Part shown: positions 9,077 to 17,389 of the stretch, in pieces
How the letters are laid out: each line of letters starts with the position of its first letter
Numbering within the stretch: the stretch's first letter is position 1
NCBI GenBank assembly: GCA_963835085.1
Contig: CAWIED010000001.1
Coordinates: forward strand, 1,984,001 to 2,048,000
Direction of reading: 5' to 3'
Source: JBDIAG01 sp963835085
GTDB taxonomy: Bacteria; Actinomycetota; Actinomycetes; Actinomycetales; CAWJMD01
Length of the DNA stretch: 64,000 nucleotides
Program-made: the position numbers and the translations under genes
The notes under the pieces: model-generated
Seen by the model: the letters and a program-made list of their open reading frames with translations, nothing else
Database searches by the model: none
What the model was told of the DNA's origin: nothing

Positions 9077-9903
9077 GCAGTGCTCACTTTCGTGCCGATT
9101 GGCGTGGGGTTCGTGCGGGAGGGGCGTCGGGACGTCGGGATCACCAACGGGGTGCCGGACTCGGGGTCAGTGATGATGCGGCAGCGCAACCCGAAGACCT
9201 GCTCGACGAGATCGGCGGTGACGATGTCGGCCGGGTGACCTTCGGCCACGATGTGCCCGTCGTGCATGGCGATGAGATGGGTGGCGTAGCGACAGGCGTG
9301 GTTGAGATCGTGCAACACCATCACCAGGGTGTGTTCGCGGTGCTCGTGCAAGTCGGCGCACAGGTCGAGAATCTCGACCTGGTGGGCGATGTCGAGAAAC
9401 GTGGTGGGTTCGTCCAGCAGCATGATCGAGGTCTGTTGGGCCAGCGCCATGGCCAGCCAGACCCGTTGGCGCTGCCCACCGGAGAGCTCGTCGACGAAGG
9501 AGCCGGCGAGGGTGTCGACCTGGGTGGCGGCCATCGCGTCGGCCACCGCAAGCTCGTCGGCGGGCGTCCATTGCCGAAAGAGGCCTTGATGCGGGTAACG
9601 ACCGCGGCCGACCAGATCGGCGACCGTGATGCCGTCCGGGGCGATCGGGCCTTGGGGAAGCAGGCCGAGGCGGCGCGCGACCTCCTTCGACGGCAGGGAT
9701 CGAATCTGCTGCCCGTCGAGCAGGACAACACCGTTCTTGGGAGTAAGCATGCGGGCCAGGCCGCGCAGCAGAGTGGACTTGCCGCAGCCGTTGGCGCCGA
9801 CGATGACGGTGAACGAGTTGTCCGGGATGGTGACGTCGAGGTCGGTCACGACCGTGCGCTGGTCGTAGGCCAGGCTCACCTGCTCTGCACGTAACCGGCT
9901 CAT
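9073..9903 (-). CDS. Iron-siderophore ABC transporter ATP-binding protein (FecE/FepC-like)
   Basis: A 276-residue cytoplasmic ATPase. Walker A is VGANGCGKSTLL (~residues 36-47), the signature is LSGGQRQRVWLAMALAQ (~140), Walker B is IMLLDEPTTFLD, and the H-loop lies in VLHDLNHACRY. These are hallmarks of the FecE/FepC group that powers ferric-siderophore import. The ATG at 9903 follows GGAG; the longer open frame upstream is rejected because it runs into the 88-bp gap and the permease gene with no family similarity. The stop overlaps the start of the binding-protein gene. Confidence 0.93.
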   Translation of the reverse strand: MSRLRAEQVSLAYDQRTVVTDLDVTIPDNSFTVIVGANGCGKSTLLRGLARMLTPKNGVVLLDGQQIRSLPSKEVARRLGLLPQGPIAPDGITVADLVGRGRYPHQGLFRQWTPADELAVADAMAATQVDTLAGSFVDELSGGQRQRVWLAMALAQQTSIMLLDEPTTFLDIAHQVEILDLCADLHEHREHTLVMVLHDLNHACRYATHLIAMHDGHIVAEGHPADIVTADLVEQVFGLRCRIITDPESGTPLVIPTSRRPSRTNPTPIGTKVSTA

Positions 9904-9991
9904 CGTCCGTCTCCTCTCCGGCTGTCGGTCTGCAGGCGTCCGGTGGCTGTCCGGTGCTGCTCGATTTCTGTGCGGCCGTCGACGGGTCTCA

Positions 9992-11089
9992 TCAATGGCC
10001 CCGCCGCCATTCGCGACTGAGCAGCCAGGCCAGGTACAGGCCGCCGACCACACCGGTGGCAACCCCGACGGGCAGTTCGATCGGGTCGAAGACGCGCTGG
10101 GCGGCCAGGTCGCTGGCCGCCAACAGCAACGCTCCGCTCAGCGCTGCGGGTAGCACGTTCGGACCTGGGACCCGCGTCAGTCGACGGGCGATCTGGGGGG
10201 CCGAAAGAGCGATGAAGGCGATCGGACCGGCGCTGGCGGTAGCCACCGCGGTCAGCCCGACGCCGACGACGACGGAGCTGAGCCGGGTGCGCTCGGCATG
10301 GATGCCCAGTGCCCGGGCGATGTCGTCGCCGAGCTCGAGCATCCGCAGGTCGCGGCCCAGCCAGACCGCCAGGGGCAGCAGCACGATCAGTGCGACGGTG
10401 ACGGGACGGACCTGCTCCCAGCCGCGGCCGTTCAGACTGCCGGTGAGCAAGACCGCGGCTTGTTGGGCGTCCGTGATGTTGGCCCGGGTGAGCAGGTAGG
10501 AGTTGACCGACGACAGCATCGCGGCGATCCCGATCCCGATCAGGATCAGCCGGTAGCCCTGCACGCCCTTTTTGATCGCCAGCAGGTACACCACCAGGGC
10601 GGTGCCGACACCGCCGAGCACCGACCCGACAGCGATCTCGGACATCGAGCCGTGCAGCACCAGGATCACCATCAGCGCGCCGGTGGCAGCGCCGGTGTCG
10701 AATCCGATGACGTCCGGGGAACCCAAGGGGTTGCGGGACAGGCTCTGAAAGATCCCGCCGCCGACACCGAGAGCAGCGCCCACCAGCAGCCCGGTCAGCA
10801 GCCGCGGCAGCCGCAGCGTCTGGACGATGAAGTAGTCGCTGCTGGTGCCGCCGCCGAACAGAGTGCGCACCACCTCGACCGGCGGAATGTGATACGCGCC
10901 GGTAGACAACGTCACGGCAGACAGCGCGAGAATGCCGGCCAGCAACCCCGCCCCGACCACGCAGCTGCGCACGTCGAGGCGGATGGAGAGCCGTCCGTCG
11001 CGGCTGCCGATCACCCGGCCGCTCCCCCGGGCCGACCGGCCGGGCAGCGTTTTCGCGGCGGGAGTCTGCGAGCCCGGGGCGCTGGTCAC
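9992..11089 (-). CDS. Iron-siderophore ABC transporter permease (FecD-like)
   Basis: A 365-residue membrane protein of the FecCD family, with about nine or ten hydrophobic segments after a ~45-residue polar N-terminus. Family landmarks are LRLPRLLTGLLVGAALGVGG, the NPLGSPDVIGFDTGAA loop that contacts the ATPase, and a GPIAFIALSAPQIARRL stretch near the C-terminus. The GTG at 11089 overlaps the stop of the other permease gene (GTGA). It should pair with that permease to form the pore, so loss of the partner by frameshift would disable both. Confidence 0.9.
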   Translation of the reverse strand: MTSAPGSQTPAAKTLPGRSARGSGRVIGSRDGRLSIRLDVRSCVVGAGLLAGILALSAVTLSTGAYHIPPVEVVRTLFGGGTSSDYFIVQTLRLPRLLTGLLVGAALGVGGGIFQSLSRNPLGSPDVIGFDTGAATGALMVILVLHGSMSEIAVGSVLGGVGTALVVYLLAIKKGVQGYRLILIGIGIAAMLSSVNSYLLTRANITDAQQAAVLLTGSLNGRGWEQVRPVTVALIVLLPLAVWLGRDLRMLELGDDIARALGIHAERTRLSSVVVGVGLTAVATASAGPIAFIALSAPQIARRLTRVPGPNVLPAALSGALLLAASDLAAQRVFDPIELPVGVATGVVGGLYLAWLLSREWRRGH

Positions 11090-12146
11090 AGCCGCACCAG
11101 CCGGCGCCGCCGAGCGATGAGGATGAACACCGGGGCACCGATGAAAGCGGTGACGATGCCGACCTCGATCTCGCCGGGACGGGCGATCACCCGTCCGACG
11201 ACGTCGGCGCTCAGCAGCAGGATCGGGGCCAGCACCATCGAATACGGCAGCACCCACCGCTGATCGGGGCCGGTGATGCCGCGTGCGACGTGCGGCACGG
11301 TGAGCCCGACGAACCCGATCGGCCCGGCGGCGGCGGTGGCGCCCGCGCACAACAGCAGGATGGCCAGCACTCCGAGGCTGCGGGTGCGGCCCAGGTGCGC
11401 CCCGAGCGCGCGCCCCGCGTCGTCGCCCAGGGCGAGGGCGTTGAGCGGACGGGCCAAGGCGAGCGCGATGAGCGCACCCACTAGCAAGACGGGCCCGGTC
11501 TGCCAGAGGACCGACAGCGGCCGCCCAGCCAGCGCACCGACCGACCAGAATCGGAAGCTGTCGAAGGTGTTCTGGTCGAGCAGCACCAGCCCGAAGACGT
11601 ACGCCCCAAGCACCGCGCTGATTGCGGCTCCGGCCAGCGGCAGCCGCAACGGCGTTGCCGCCGCGCGCCCCTGCGTGCCGAGCAGGTACACCAGCACGGA
11701 CGCGGCGCCCGCACCGGCCAGCGCGAACCAGAGATAGGCCGACGGGTTCTCCAGGTGCAGCACGCCGATCGCGGTCACGGCCGCTGCGGACGCACCGGCG
11801 TTCACGCCCAGAATGCCGGGGTCTGCCAAGGGGTTGCGGGTCAACGCCTGCATCAAGGCCCCAGACAGTCCCAGCGCGGCGCCAACGGCCAGCCCCAGCA
11901 GGGTGCGCGGGATCCGCAGGCTGCGGATCACCACCCCGGCATCGGAGCCGTCGTAATGGAACAGCTCATGCACAACCGTCCCCAGAGGGATGGCCTTCGC
12001 CCCCACGCCACGCTGAGTAACGCCACCAGCGCCAGCAGCAGCACAGCCACGAACAAGCCGCCCGCGCGCACCGATAGCGCCCGGCCGCCTCCCGCGCGCC
12101 GCGCATCAGCACCCGCCTGTCGGTGCGGTGCCTCGGTGACGCTCAC
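11086..12146 (-). pseudogene. Iron-siderophore permease (FecC-like) broken by a -1 frameshift in a G tract
   Basis: First gene of the siderophore uptake operon. From about 12003 downward the frame encodes a normal FecCD permease (WGAK-type start, IRSLRIPRTLLG, NPLADPGILGVNAGA, GPIGFVGLTVPHVARG). The expected first transmembrane helix, LFVAVLLLALVALLSVAWG, lies upstream in a different frame that begins at GTG 12146 behind a GGAGGG site. The frames join at a run of five G on the coding strand (about 12000-12004), where six would restore one protein of about 354 residues. The rest of the frame is intact. This may be a real mutation, a phase-variable tract or a sequencing error. If GTG 12006 were used instead, the product would lack TM1. 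Confidence 0.8.
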
Positions 12147-12160
12147 GACCCGCAGCCCTC

Positions 12161-12216
12161 CGGTATATAGGTTAGGCAAGCCTAAAATTCGTTCGAGCGA
12201 GAGGAGGCTAACCTAC
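12161..12216 (-). promoter_or_regulatory. Iron-regulator (DtxR/IdeR-like) operator and promoter region
   Basis: The palindrome TTAGGCAAGCCTAA at 12172-12185, extended on the left as GGTTAGGC, resembles the TTAGGTTAGSCTAACCTAA box bound by DtxR/IdeR. A second half-like site, GGCTAACCTA, follows at about 12205-12214. They sit 15-70 bp upstream of the first uptake gene on the minus strand. Expected role is Fe(II)-dependent repression of the uptake operon. The match is by eye; the methyltransferase gene on the other strand starts at 12346 and could share the control. Confidence 0.65.
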
Positions 12217-12345
12217 GAACGCGCACAGGGAAGTGTGAGGGCGCTTGAACTCGTTGAGGTTCACGTCACTCTGCGGAGGAACCGGGCTGCAATACGCTCG
12301 GAGCGGGGCAACCCGCCCCTGCCGCCGAGTAGTCAGGGTCTGGCG

Positions 12346-12909
12346 ATGAACGAAGAGCACCTCAAACTCTGTGCGAGTGCGGAGTGGGCAGAAGCCGTAC
12401 AGAAGTGGATCATCCCGTGGGTGTTGGATGACATCGACCTGGGTGGTGACGTGCTCGAAGTAGGCCCAGGCCCCGGCTTGACGACGGACGTGCTGCGCAC
12501 ATTGGTGCCCCGACTCACAGCCGTCGAAGTTCATCCCGAGCTCGCCGCCGCTCTGGCGACGAGGCTGGCCGGTACCAACGTCGAGGTGTTGTGCGCCGAT
12601 GCGACCAAGACAGCGCTGGCCGCCGACAGGTTCTCCGGCGCGGTGTGCCTGACCATGCTCCACCATGTGCCGAGCGTCCACCTGCAGGACGCTCTGCTGA
12701 CCGAGCTCCATCGCGTGCTGCGCCCGGGCGGCGTGCTGGCCGGACAGGACAGCCTCGAAAGTCCGGAGTTGCGCGCCCTGCATCACGACGACACCTACAC
12801 GCCGGTCGATCCGGATCACCTCGCAGAACGTCTGGAGGCTGCCGGCTTCGTGAAGGTCGAGGTCGTCACCAACGACTACGCCGTCCGCTTTCGCGCCAGG
12901 AAGACGTAG
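12346..12909 (+). CDS. Class I SAM-dependent methyltransferase
   Basis: A 187-residue small methyltransferase. Motif I is VLEVGPGPGLTTDVL (about residues 35-50), the acidic residue of motif II lies in LTAVEVHPEL, and LTMLHHVP and HRVLRPGGVLAGQD correspond to later motifs. The length fits a bare Rossmann domain. The ATG at 12346 is chosen because family similarity begins there; the longer frame to the left overlaps the operator and the permease gene antisense. Substrate unknown. It faces away from the siderophore operon across the iron-box region. Confidence 0.85.
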   Translation: MNEEHLKLCASAEWAEAVQKWIIPWVLDDIDLGGDVLEVGPGPGLTTDVLRTLVPRLTAVEVHPELAAALATRLAGTNVEVLCADATKTALAADRFSGAVCLTMLHHVPSVHLQDALLTELHRVLRPGGVLAGQDSLESPELRALHHDDTYTPVDPDHLAERLEAAGFVKVEVVTNDYAVRFRARKT

Positions 12910-13077
12910 CTGACACCGGGTGCGTAACGGCCCTTGACCGGGTTATTAACCGCCCCCTGACCAGGCGCGTCGACGATGAGGTCCGGATCGGTGAGCGGGA
13001 CGTATCTGCGTGGTGCGTGTGCGTGTGGCGCGGGGAGAGACACTGGTGAGCGCCGCAGTGGCTGATCGGAGGGCTGA

Positions 13078-13857
13078 GTGGAAGCGTCAATACAGTTCGC
13101 GCACGCCGACGATGACGCGCGGATAGCCTGGCACGCCATCGGAGCCGGTGAGCCGTTGCTGCTGATCAGCGGGCAGGCCGTCGACTCCAGGTCGTGGGAG
13201 CCCATCGTTCCAGTGTTGAGCGAACGGCATCGGGTGATCACGTTCGACCACCGGGGCACCGGCCGCAGCGACATCGGCGTGGACGACAGCTATTCGACGA
13301 GATCGTTCGCCCGCGACGCTCTGGCAGTTCTCGACGATGCCGGAGTCACGCAGGCTCACATCTACGGGCACTCCATGGGCGGTCGCGTGGCGCAGTGGAT
13401 CGCCATCGATCACACCCCACGCGTCGCTTTCCTCGTCCTCGGCGCCACGACAGCCGGCGACGCGCGCGGGGTCAGACGGACTCTGCAGGCCACTGCCGAT
13501 CTGGCCAGTGGCGACCCAGATCGTCTCGCCCGGCTGTTCTTCCACGACGGAAAGCGTCGGTCGGACGCGGCCGCGTTCTTCGATCAGACGGCAACACCTC
13601 ACACGAAGAAGCTGCACCTGGCCGCCAGCCGCGCCCACGACGCATGGGATCGCCTCGCCGAGATCACGGCGCCGACGCTCGTCATCCACGGAACGGACGA
13701 TGAGATGACCCCGCCTGGAAACGCCGAGAGAATTGCCGCGCTCATTGTGAATGCCGAACTCGCACTCTGCCGCGGAGCCCGGCACGGCTACTACCTGGAC
13801 GACCCGGGAGCGACGGACCTCGTCCTCGCGTTCCTTCAACGCCACCCGATCGGGTGA
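13078..13857 (+). CDS. Alpha/beta-fold hydrolase
   Basis: A 259-residue hydrolase with GTG start at 13078 after a CGGAGGG site. The oxyanion and nucleophile region reads IYGHSMGGRVAQW (Ser near residue 98), the acid is in HGTDDEMTP and the histidine in GARHGYYLDDP, so the triad is complete. FDHRGTGRSD is typical of the family. Substrate cannot be told from sequence. It is a single gene with no operon partner; the next gene downstream is convergent and the gap between them carries a family A palindromic element. Confidence 0.85.
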   Translation: MEASIQFAHADDDARIAWHAIGAGEPLLLISGQAVDSRSWEPIVPVLSERHRVITFDHRGTGRSDIGVDDSYSTRSFARDALAVLDDAGVTQAHIYGHSMGGRVAQWIAIDHTPRVAFLVLGATTAGDARGVRRTLQATADLASGDPDRLARLFFHDGKRRSDAAAFFDQTATPHTKKLHLAASRAHDAWDRLAEITAPTLVIHGTDDEMTPPGNAERIAALIVNAELALCRGARHGYYLDDPGATDLVLAFLQRHPIG

Positions 13858-13964
13858 CCCATCCCCACGAAGGGTCTGCTCCTCCTGGAGGGATCTATTC
13901 CAAGGCCAGTGGGTGGGAGGTACGGCGGATCGGGTGGTTTGTGCCGGATGACGGCGGTGGAGGG

Positions 13965-14055
13965 TGTCCGGAATCCGGCACCAGCGCCCGCAGCACGCGA
14001 TCGGCTGAGCACGAAAGCCCCGGCCCACTGCAGGAAGCGAGCCGGATTCCGGACA
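13965..14055 (+). repeat. Family A palindromic element, copy 2
   Basis: A 91-bp element with perfect 15-bp terminal inverted repeats, TGTCCGGAATCCGGC at 13965-13979 and its complement at 14041-14055. The interior contains TCGGCTGAGCACGAAAG and begins ACCAGCGCC, as in the 63405 copy. It lies in the 294-bp gap between convergent hydrolase genes, so in RNA from either strand it would fold into a long-armed hairpin. Confidence 0.85.
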
Positions 14056-14151
14056 TCCACGCGCCGGCACGGGCAGCGACCGGGCACCCAGCGCCGCAGT
14101 CACCGGCACGGATAGGGGCGCGTGACCTCGTCGCGGCGGACGCCCCAACGG

Positions 14152-14997
14152 TCAGCGATCATGTCCGCTCCATGGCGACCCCGTCGACGGCTTGCGAAGT
14201 GATCCCGTGCTCGCCGTGCGGACGATCAGAGCGGCGACCGCGAGCGGGTCGTCGGTCATCGGCAGGTGGCCGGTTCTTGGCAGGGCCAGCACGCGCGTGT
14301 GGGCCGGGAGCCGATCGAGGTGACGCGACTGATGGGGCAGCAGCAGCACGTCGCGGGTGCCGAACGACACGGAGACCGGCACCTCGATCGGCTCCTGAAC
14401 GACGTACGCGCGCGGCAGTACGGCACGTAGCGTGGCTCGGAAGCCCGGCGCGCTGCCTAGGTCGGTGATCGCTTGGCGCGCCTCGGCTGCGCTCATCAGC
14501 GTGGGCCGCCCGACGGTCTGGCGGAACATCACCCAGCGTGCCACGGCACTGCGAGCAATCGGACGCAGAATCGGGCCGCCGCAACGCGCGACGGCGCGCA
14601 GCACGGTGAGGCTGATCCGGCAGTAGACCGGCGTGTGATCACGCCACAGACCGGCCGGGGAGAAGAGCGTGATCGAGCTGACCGGGGTGATCGCGGCTAG
14701 CTCGAGTGCGACCCAGCCACCGAGGGAGTTGCCCGCGACGTGGGGCGACGCGATCCCGAGGCTGCTCAGGGTCATGGCGACGACCGCTGCGATGGCCGCG
14801 GGGTGGGGCTCCGCATCAGCGGCCAGGGGTGCCGAGTCACCGAATCCCGGTAGGTCGATGGCGACGACATCGAAGCGCTCGGCGAGCAGCGGGATCACCC
14901 GATTCCACGCCTGCCGAGACGAGCCGAGGCCGTGTAGCAGCACGAGCGGCTCGCCAGAGCCATTGCGGGTGTAAGCGAGCGTGGACGCAGCCCTCAT
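14152..14997 (-). CDS. Alpha/beta-fold hydrolase in operon with ECF41 sigma factor
   Basis: A 281-residue hydrolase. Landmarks are LVLLHGLGSSRQAW, VVAIDLPGFGDS, the nucleophile elbow VAGNSLGGWVAL (Ser about residue 96), a putative acid in SFGTRDVLLLPHQ and the histidine in RTGHLPMTDDP. Its ATG at 14997 overlaps the stop of the sigma-factor gene (ATGA), so it is co-translated with it and is a likely member of that sigma factor's regulon. Substrate unknown. Confidence 0.87.
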   Translation of the reverse strand: MRAASTLAYTRNGSGEPLVLLHGLGSSRQAWNRVIPLLAERFDVVAIDLPGFGDSAPLAADAEPHPAAIAAVVAMTLSSLGIASPHVAGNSLGGWVALELAAITPVSSITLFSPAGLWRDHTPVYCRISLTVLRAVARCGGPILRPIARSAVARWVMFRQTVGRPTLMSAAEARQAITDLGSAPGFRATLRAVLPRAYVVQEPIEVPVSVSFGTRDVLLLPHQSRHLDRLPAHTRVLALPRTGHLPMTDDPLAVAALIVRTASTGSLRKPSTGSPWSGHDR

Positions 14998-15905
14998 TTC
15001 TGGCCGCCAGAGGACAGGCTCGGCGCAAGGACCCGACGCAGCTTCTCCGGATTGACCACGAAGTCGATCTCGGTGATGCGCCGGTCGGCGACGGTGAACC
15101 CCATGACTCCGACGACGCCGTCGGCACTCTCGAAGACCAGACCGGCTGCGCCGTTAACCCGGCAGGTCCAGGGGAACGCCGCGTGCTTCGAGGCAACGCC
15201 GAGCAGCAGGCGGGCGACCTTGTCGGCACCGATGACCGGCTGGCGGGCGACCCCGGGCACCAATCCCCCGCCGTCGGAGCGAAGGACGACGTCCGGCGCG
15301 AGAACCCCGACGAGGGCCTGCACGCGGCCGTCCGCGCAGGCCGTGAGGAATGCGTCGACTGCCGCGGACTGCTGGGCGGCGTCGACGGTGAAGCGGGGCG
15401 ACCGCTCGCGGACGTGGGCCCGGGCGCGGCTCACGAGCTGTCGGCAGGCGGGCTCGGAACGGCCGACGGTGTCGGCGATCTCGTCGTAGGGCAGGCCCAG
15501 TACGTCGTGCAGCACCAGTGCGGTCCGCTCGGCCGGGCTCAGCGACTCGAGCAGCACGAGCATGGCCATGCTCACGGACTCGTCGAGCATGACGCGATCC
15601 TCGGGGGTCATCGGCCCGACGCCTAGGTCGACCCCTACGACAGGCTCGGGCAGCCAGGGGCCGACGTAGTGCTCGCGCCGGTTTCGCGCCGAGCCGATGT
15701 GGTCAAGGCAGATCCGGGCGAGCGCGGTCGTCAACCAACCGCGCGCCTCCCGGATCTCGGAGGTATCGACGCGCTGGAAGCGCAAATAGGTTTCTTGGAC
15801 GGCGTCTTCAGCGTCGGCGAAGGTGCCGAGCATGCGGTACGCCACCGCGGTCAGGTAGCCGCGATGCCTCTCGAACTCGCGCGCCACATCGTCTGCGGAG
15901 ATCAT
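14994..15905 (-). CDS. ECF41-type RNA polymerase sigma factor (SigJ-like)
   Basis: A 303-residue extracytoplasmic-function sigma factor with sigma2 (residues ~1-75, YRMLGTFADAEDAVQETYLR), sigma4 (~105-165, LSPAERTALVLHDVLGLPYDEIA) and a C-terminal SnoaL-like domain (~180-300). The C-terminal domain carries DGGG (RSDGGGLVPG) and VNPEKLRR, matching the DGGGK-like and NPDKL motifs known in ECF41 proteins, where this domain replaces a separate anti-sigma factor. Such genes usually sit next to the redox or hydrolase genes they control; here the hydrolase follows directly, and oxidoreductase and epimerase genes lie within 4 kb. Confidence 0.9.
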   Translation of the reverse strand: MISADDVAREFERHRGYLTAVAYRMLGTFADAEDAVQETYLRFQRVDTSEIREARGWLTTALARICLDHIGSARNRREHYVGPWLPEPVVGVDLGVGPMTPEDRVMLDESVSMAMLVLLESLSPAERTALVLHDVLGLPYDEIADTVGRSEPACRQLVSRARAHVRERSPRFTVDAAQQSAAVDAFLTACADGRVQALVGVLAPDVVLRSDGGGLVPGVARQPVIGADKVARLLLGVASKHAAFPWTCRVNGAAGLVFESADGVVGVMGFTVADRRITEIDFVVNPEKLRRVLAPSLSSGGQK

Positions 15906-16045
15906 TTTCCGGCCCTTCTCAACGGGATTATGACCTAGGACGACGCGGTCCGCCCATTTGTGACAGGCAAATTATCGCGGCCCGAATACCCGTTTTGCCG
16001 TGCCTTGCCGACGCACTGCCTGAGCAGAGTCATGGCGGGTGGCGC

Positions 16046-16483
16046 TCAGCGTCCAGCGTATCCCGCGAGCCCCTGGGCGCACTCCTGGAGGAACGTCTCG
16101 ATCCTGCGGTGCAGCAGAGCGCCGGTGCCCGGCCACCGCGGGACGAACCCGGCGAGCCACACGATCGTCGTCCCCCCGTCGGACATCGGCGTCAGCGTCA
16201 CCGCCGCTGTGTAGTCGCGCACGGGCAGGCCCTTGACGTGCGCATACCCGAGCACACGATCGGGAACCAGCTCGGTGATCCGATCCCAACCACGTGTCCT
16301 GCCGCGACGATTCATCCGCACTGTGCCGACCTGCTCCTCGCCGTTGGCGCCGAGCCCTTCGGACACGCACTCATCCAGCGGCGACCAGGCGACCCAGCAC
16401 GGGCCATCGGCGAGAAGCCTGTAGAGAGCTGCCGGGGACGCGGCGGACTCCGCGACGACTCGGACCTGCTGACGCTTGCTCAC
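16046..16483 (-). CDS. SRPBCC-family (polyketide cyclase/START-like) protein
   Basis: A 145-residue protein with the SRPBCC pattern: an N-terminal strand VRVVAESAASPAALYRLLAD, then WVAWSPLDEC, RGWDRITELVPDRVLGYA, TAAVTLTPMSDGGTTIVW and a C-terminal helix ETFLQECAQGLA. Members bind hydrophobic ligands or act as cyclases; no specific role can be given. The GTG at 16483 overlaps the end of the broken oxidoreductase gene upstream, so the two were one operon. Confidence 0.75.
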   Translation of the reverse strand: MSKRQQVRVVAESAASPAALYRLLADGPCWVAWSPLDECVSEGLGANGEEQVGTVRMNRRGRTRGWDRITELVPDRVLGYAHVKGLPVRDYTAAVTLTPMSDGGTTIVWLAGFVPRWPGTGALLHRRIETFLQECAQGLAGYAGR

Positions 16484-17183
16484 GCTGCCACCTCGGCCTT
16501 CGGGCCCTTCGGCCAGCGATACGCGCCCGGTGTGCTGCTCTCTTTCATGGGGACGTCGATCGCCATGGTGCAGACCATATTCTTGATCGCGGCCCCCGCG
16601 CGCCCGCCGATGTGCATGGGTCGAGGAGTGTCGTCCGCCCTGACGACCTGGATCGGAAGACCGCTCACCGCCGCGAGTTCAGGTACCTCGAACGACGCCG
16701 CGAGGAGGCACACGTCGAACGCGTGCCGATCACTGCTGCCGAGGCGGACCCGCCGGCTTCGATCTCCACGACGGGTGCGTTCTCCACGACGTGAACTACC
16801 CCCGGGATCGAAGCGGCGGCCCTGCTGCCGACGGCATACACGAGGTAGTCGTAGCCGAGGTCGACTTCCCGGCCGGCTGTCGAGACCCGGACGGTACGTG
16901 TGCAGTGGTCGATGTGTGTCGCGGTACCGGTGACCAATGCCGCGTCGGGATGCAGGACGTCCGTGAGCGGAATGGTGACGCAGGCACGGGAGCCCGCGAC
17001 CAGTTGGTGCAAGCGGATCCGTTCGACGAATCCGGCTTGCGGGTTGACCATGCTCAGCTCGACGCGGCTGCGCTCATCGTCGGACAGGGATCCGAGAAAT
17101 CGGTTGGTCGCAATGACGCCGGCATAGCCGCCGCCGAGAATCACCACGCGAATGGTCGAGTCGGTCGTGTCGTGGGTGCTCAT
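16480..17183 (-). pseudogene. FAD/NAD oxidoreductase (NDH-2-like) with large internal deletion
   Basis: The ATG at 17183 opens a frame with an FAD-binding start VVILGGGYAGVIATNRF and continues to YDYLVYAVGSRAA, as in type II NADH dehydrogenases (~390-400 residues). The frame then breaks near 16720. In another frame the C-terminal piece follows directly: SFEVPELAAVSGLPIQVV, RADDTPRPMHIGGRAG and GAYRWPKGPK. The NAD(H)-binding Rossmann domain between them is absent, so about half the gene is lost. What remains is about 700 bp. It still overlaps the SRPBCC gene by 4 bp, which shows the original operon. Confidence 0.8.
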
Positions 17184-17389
17184 GTCTCGCCGTCCTCTCG
17201 GTCGTCTCCGGTCGGCTCCACGACGACGCAGACCGCGAGAGTGTGACAGAGCCACCGGCCCGATCCGGCCGTCGGCCGCTGAGCTGACCCTCGCCGAACC
17301 TGGCCCGAACCGACGTTCTCCTTCGACGTGTGCAGAGTTGACGCGCCGATCGGATACCTGCCGCATAACTCCCGGAGACGATCTGCTAT

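Noticed and set aside
11086..12006. FecC-like permease starting at GTG 12006 as an intact gene
   Set aside because: This start removes the first transmembrane helix, which is plainly encoded in the adjacent frame behind a ribosome site; a frameshift explains the data better.
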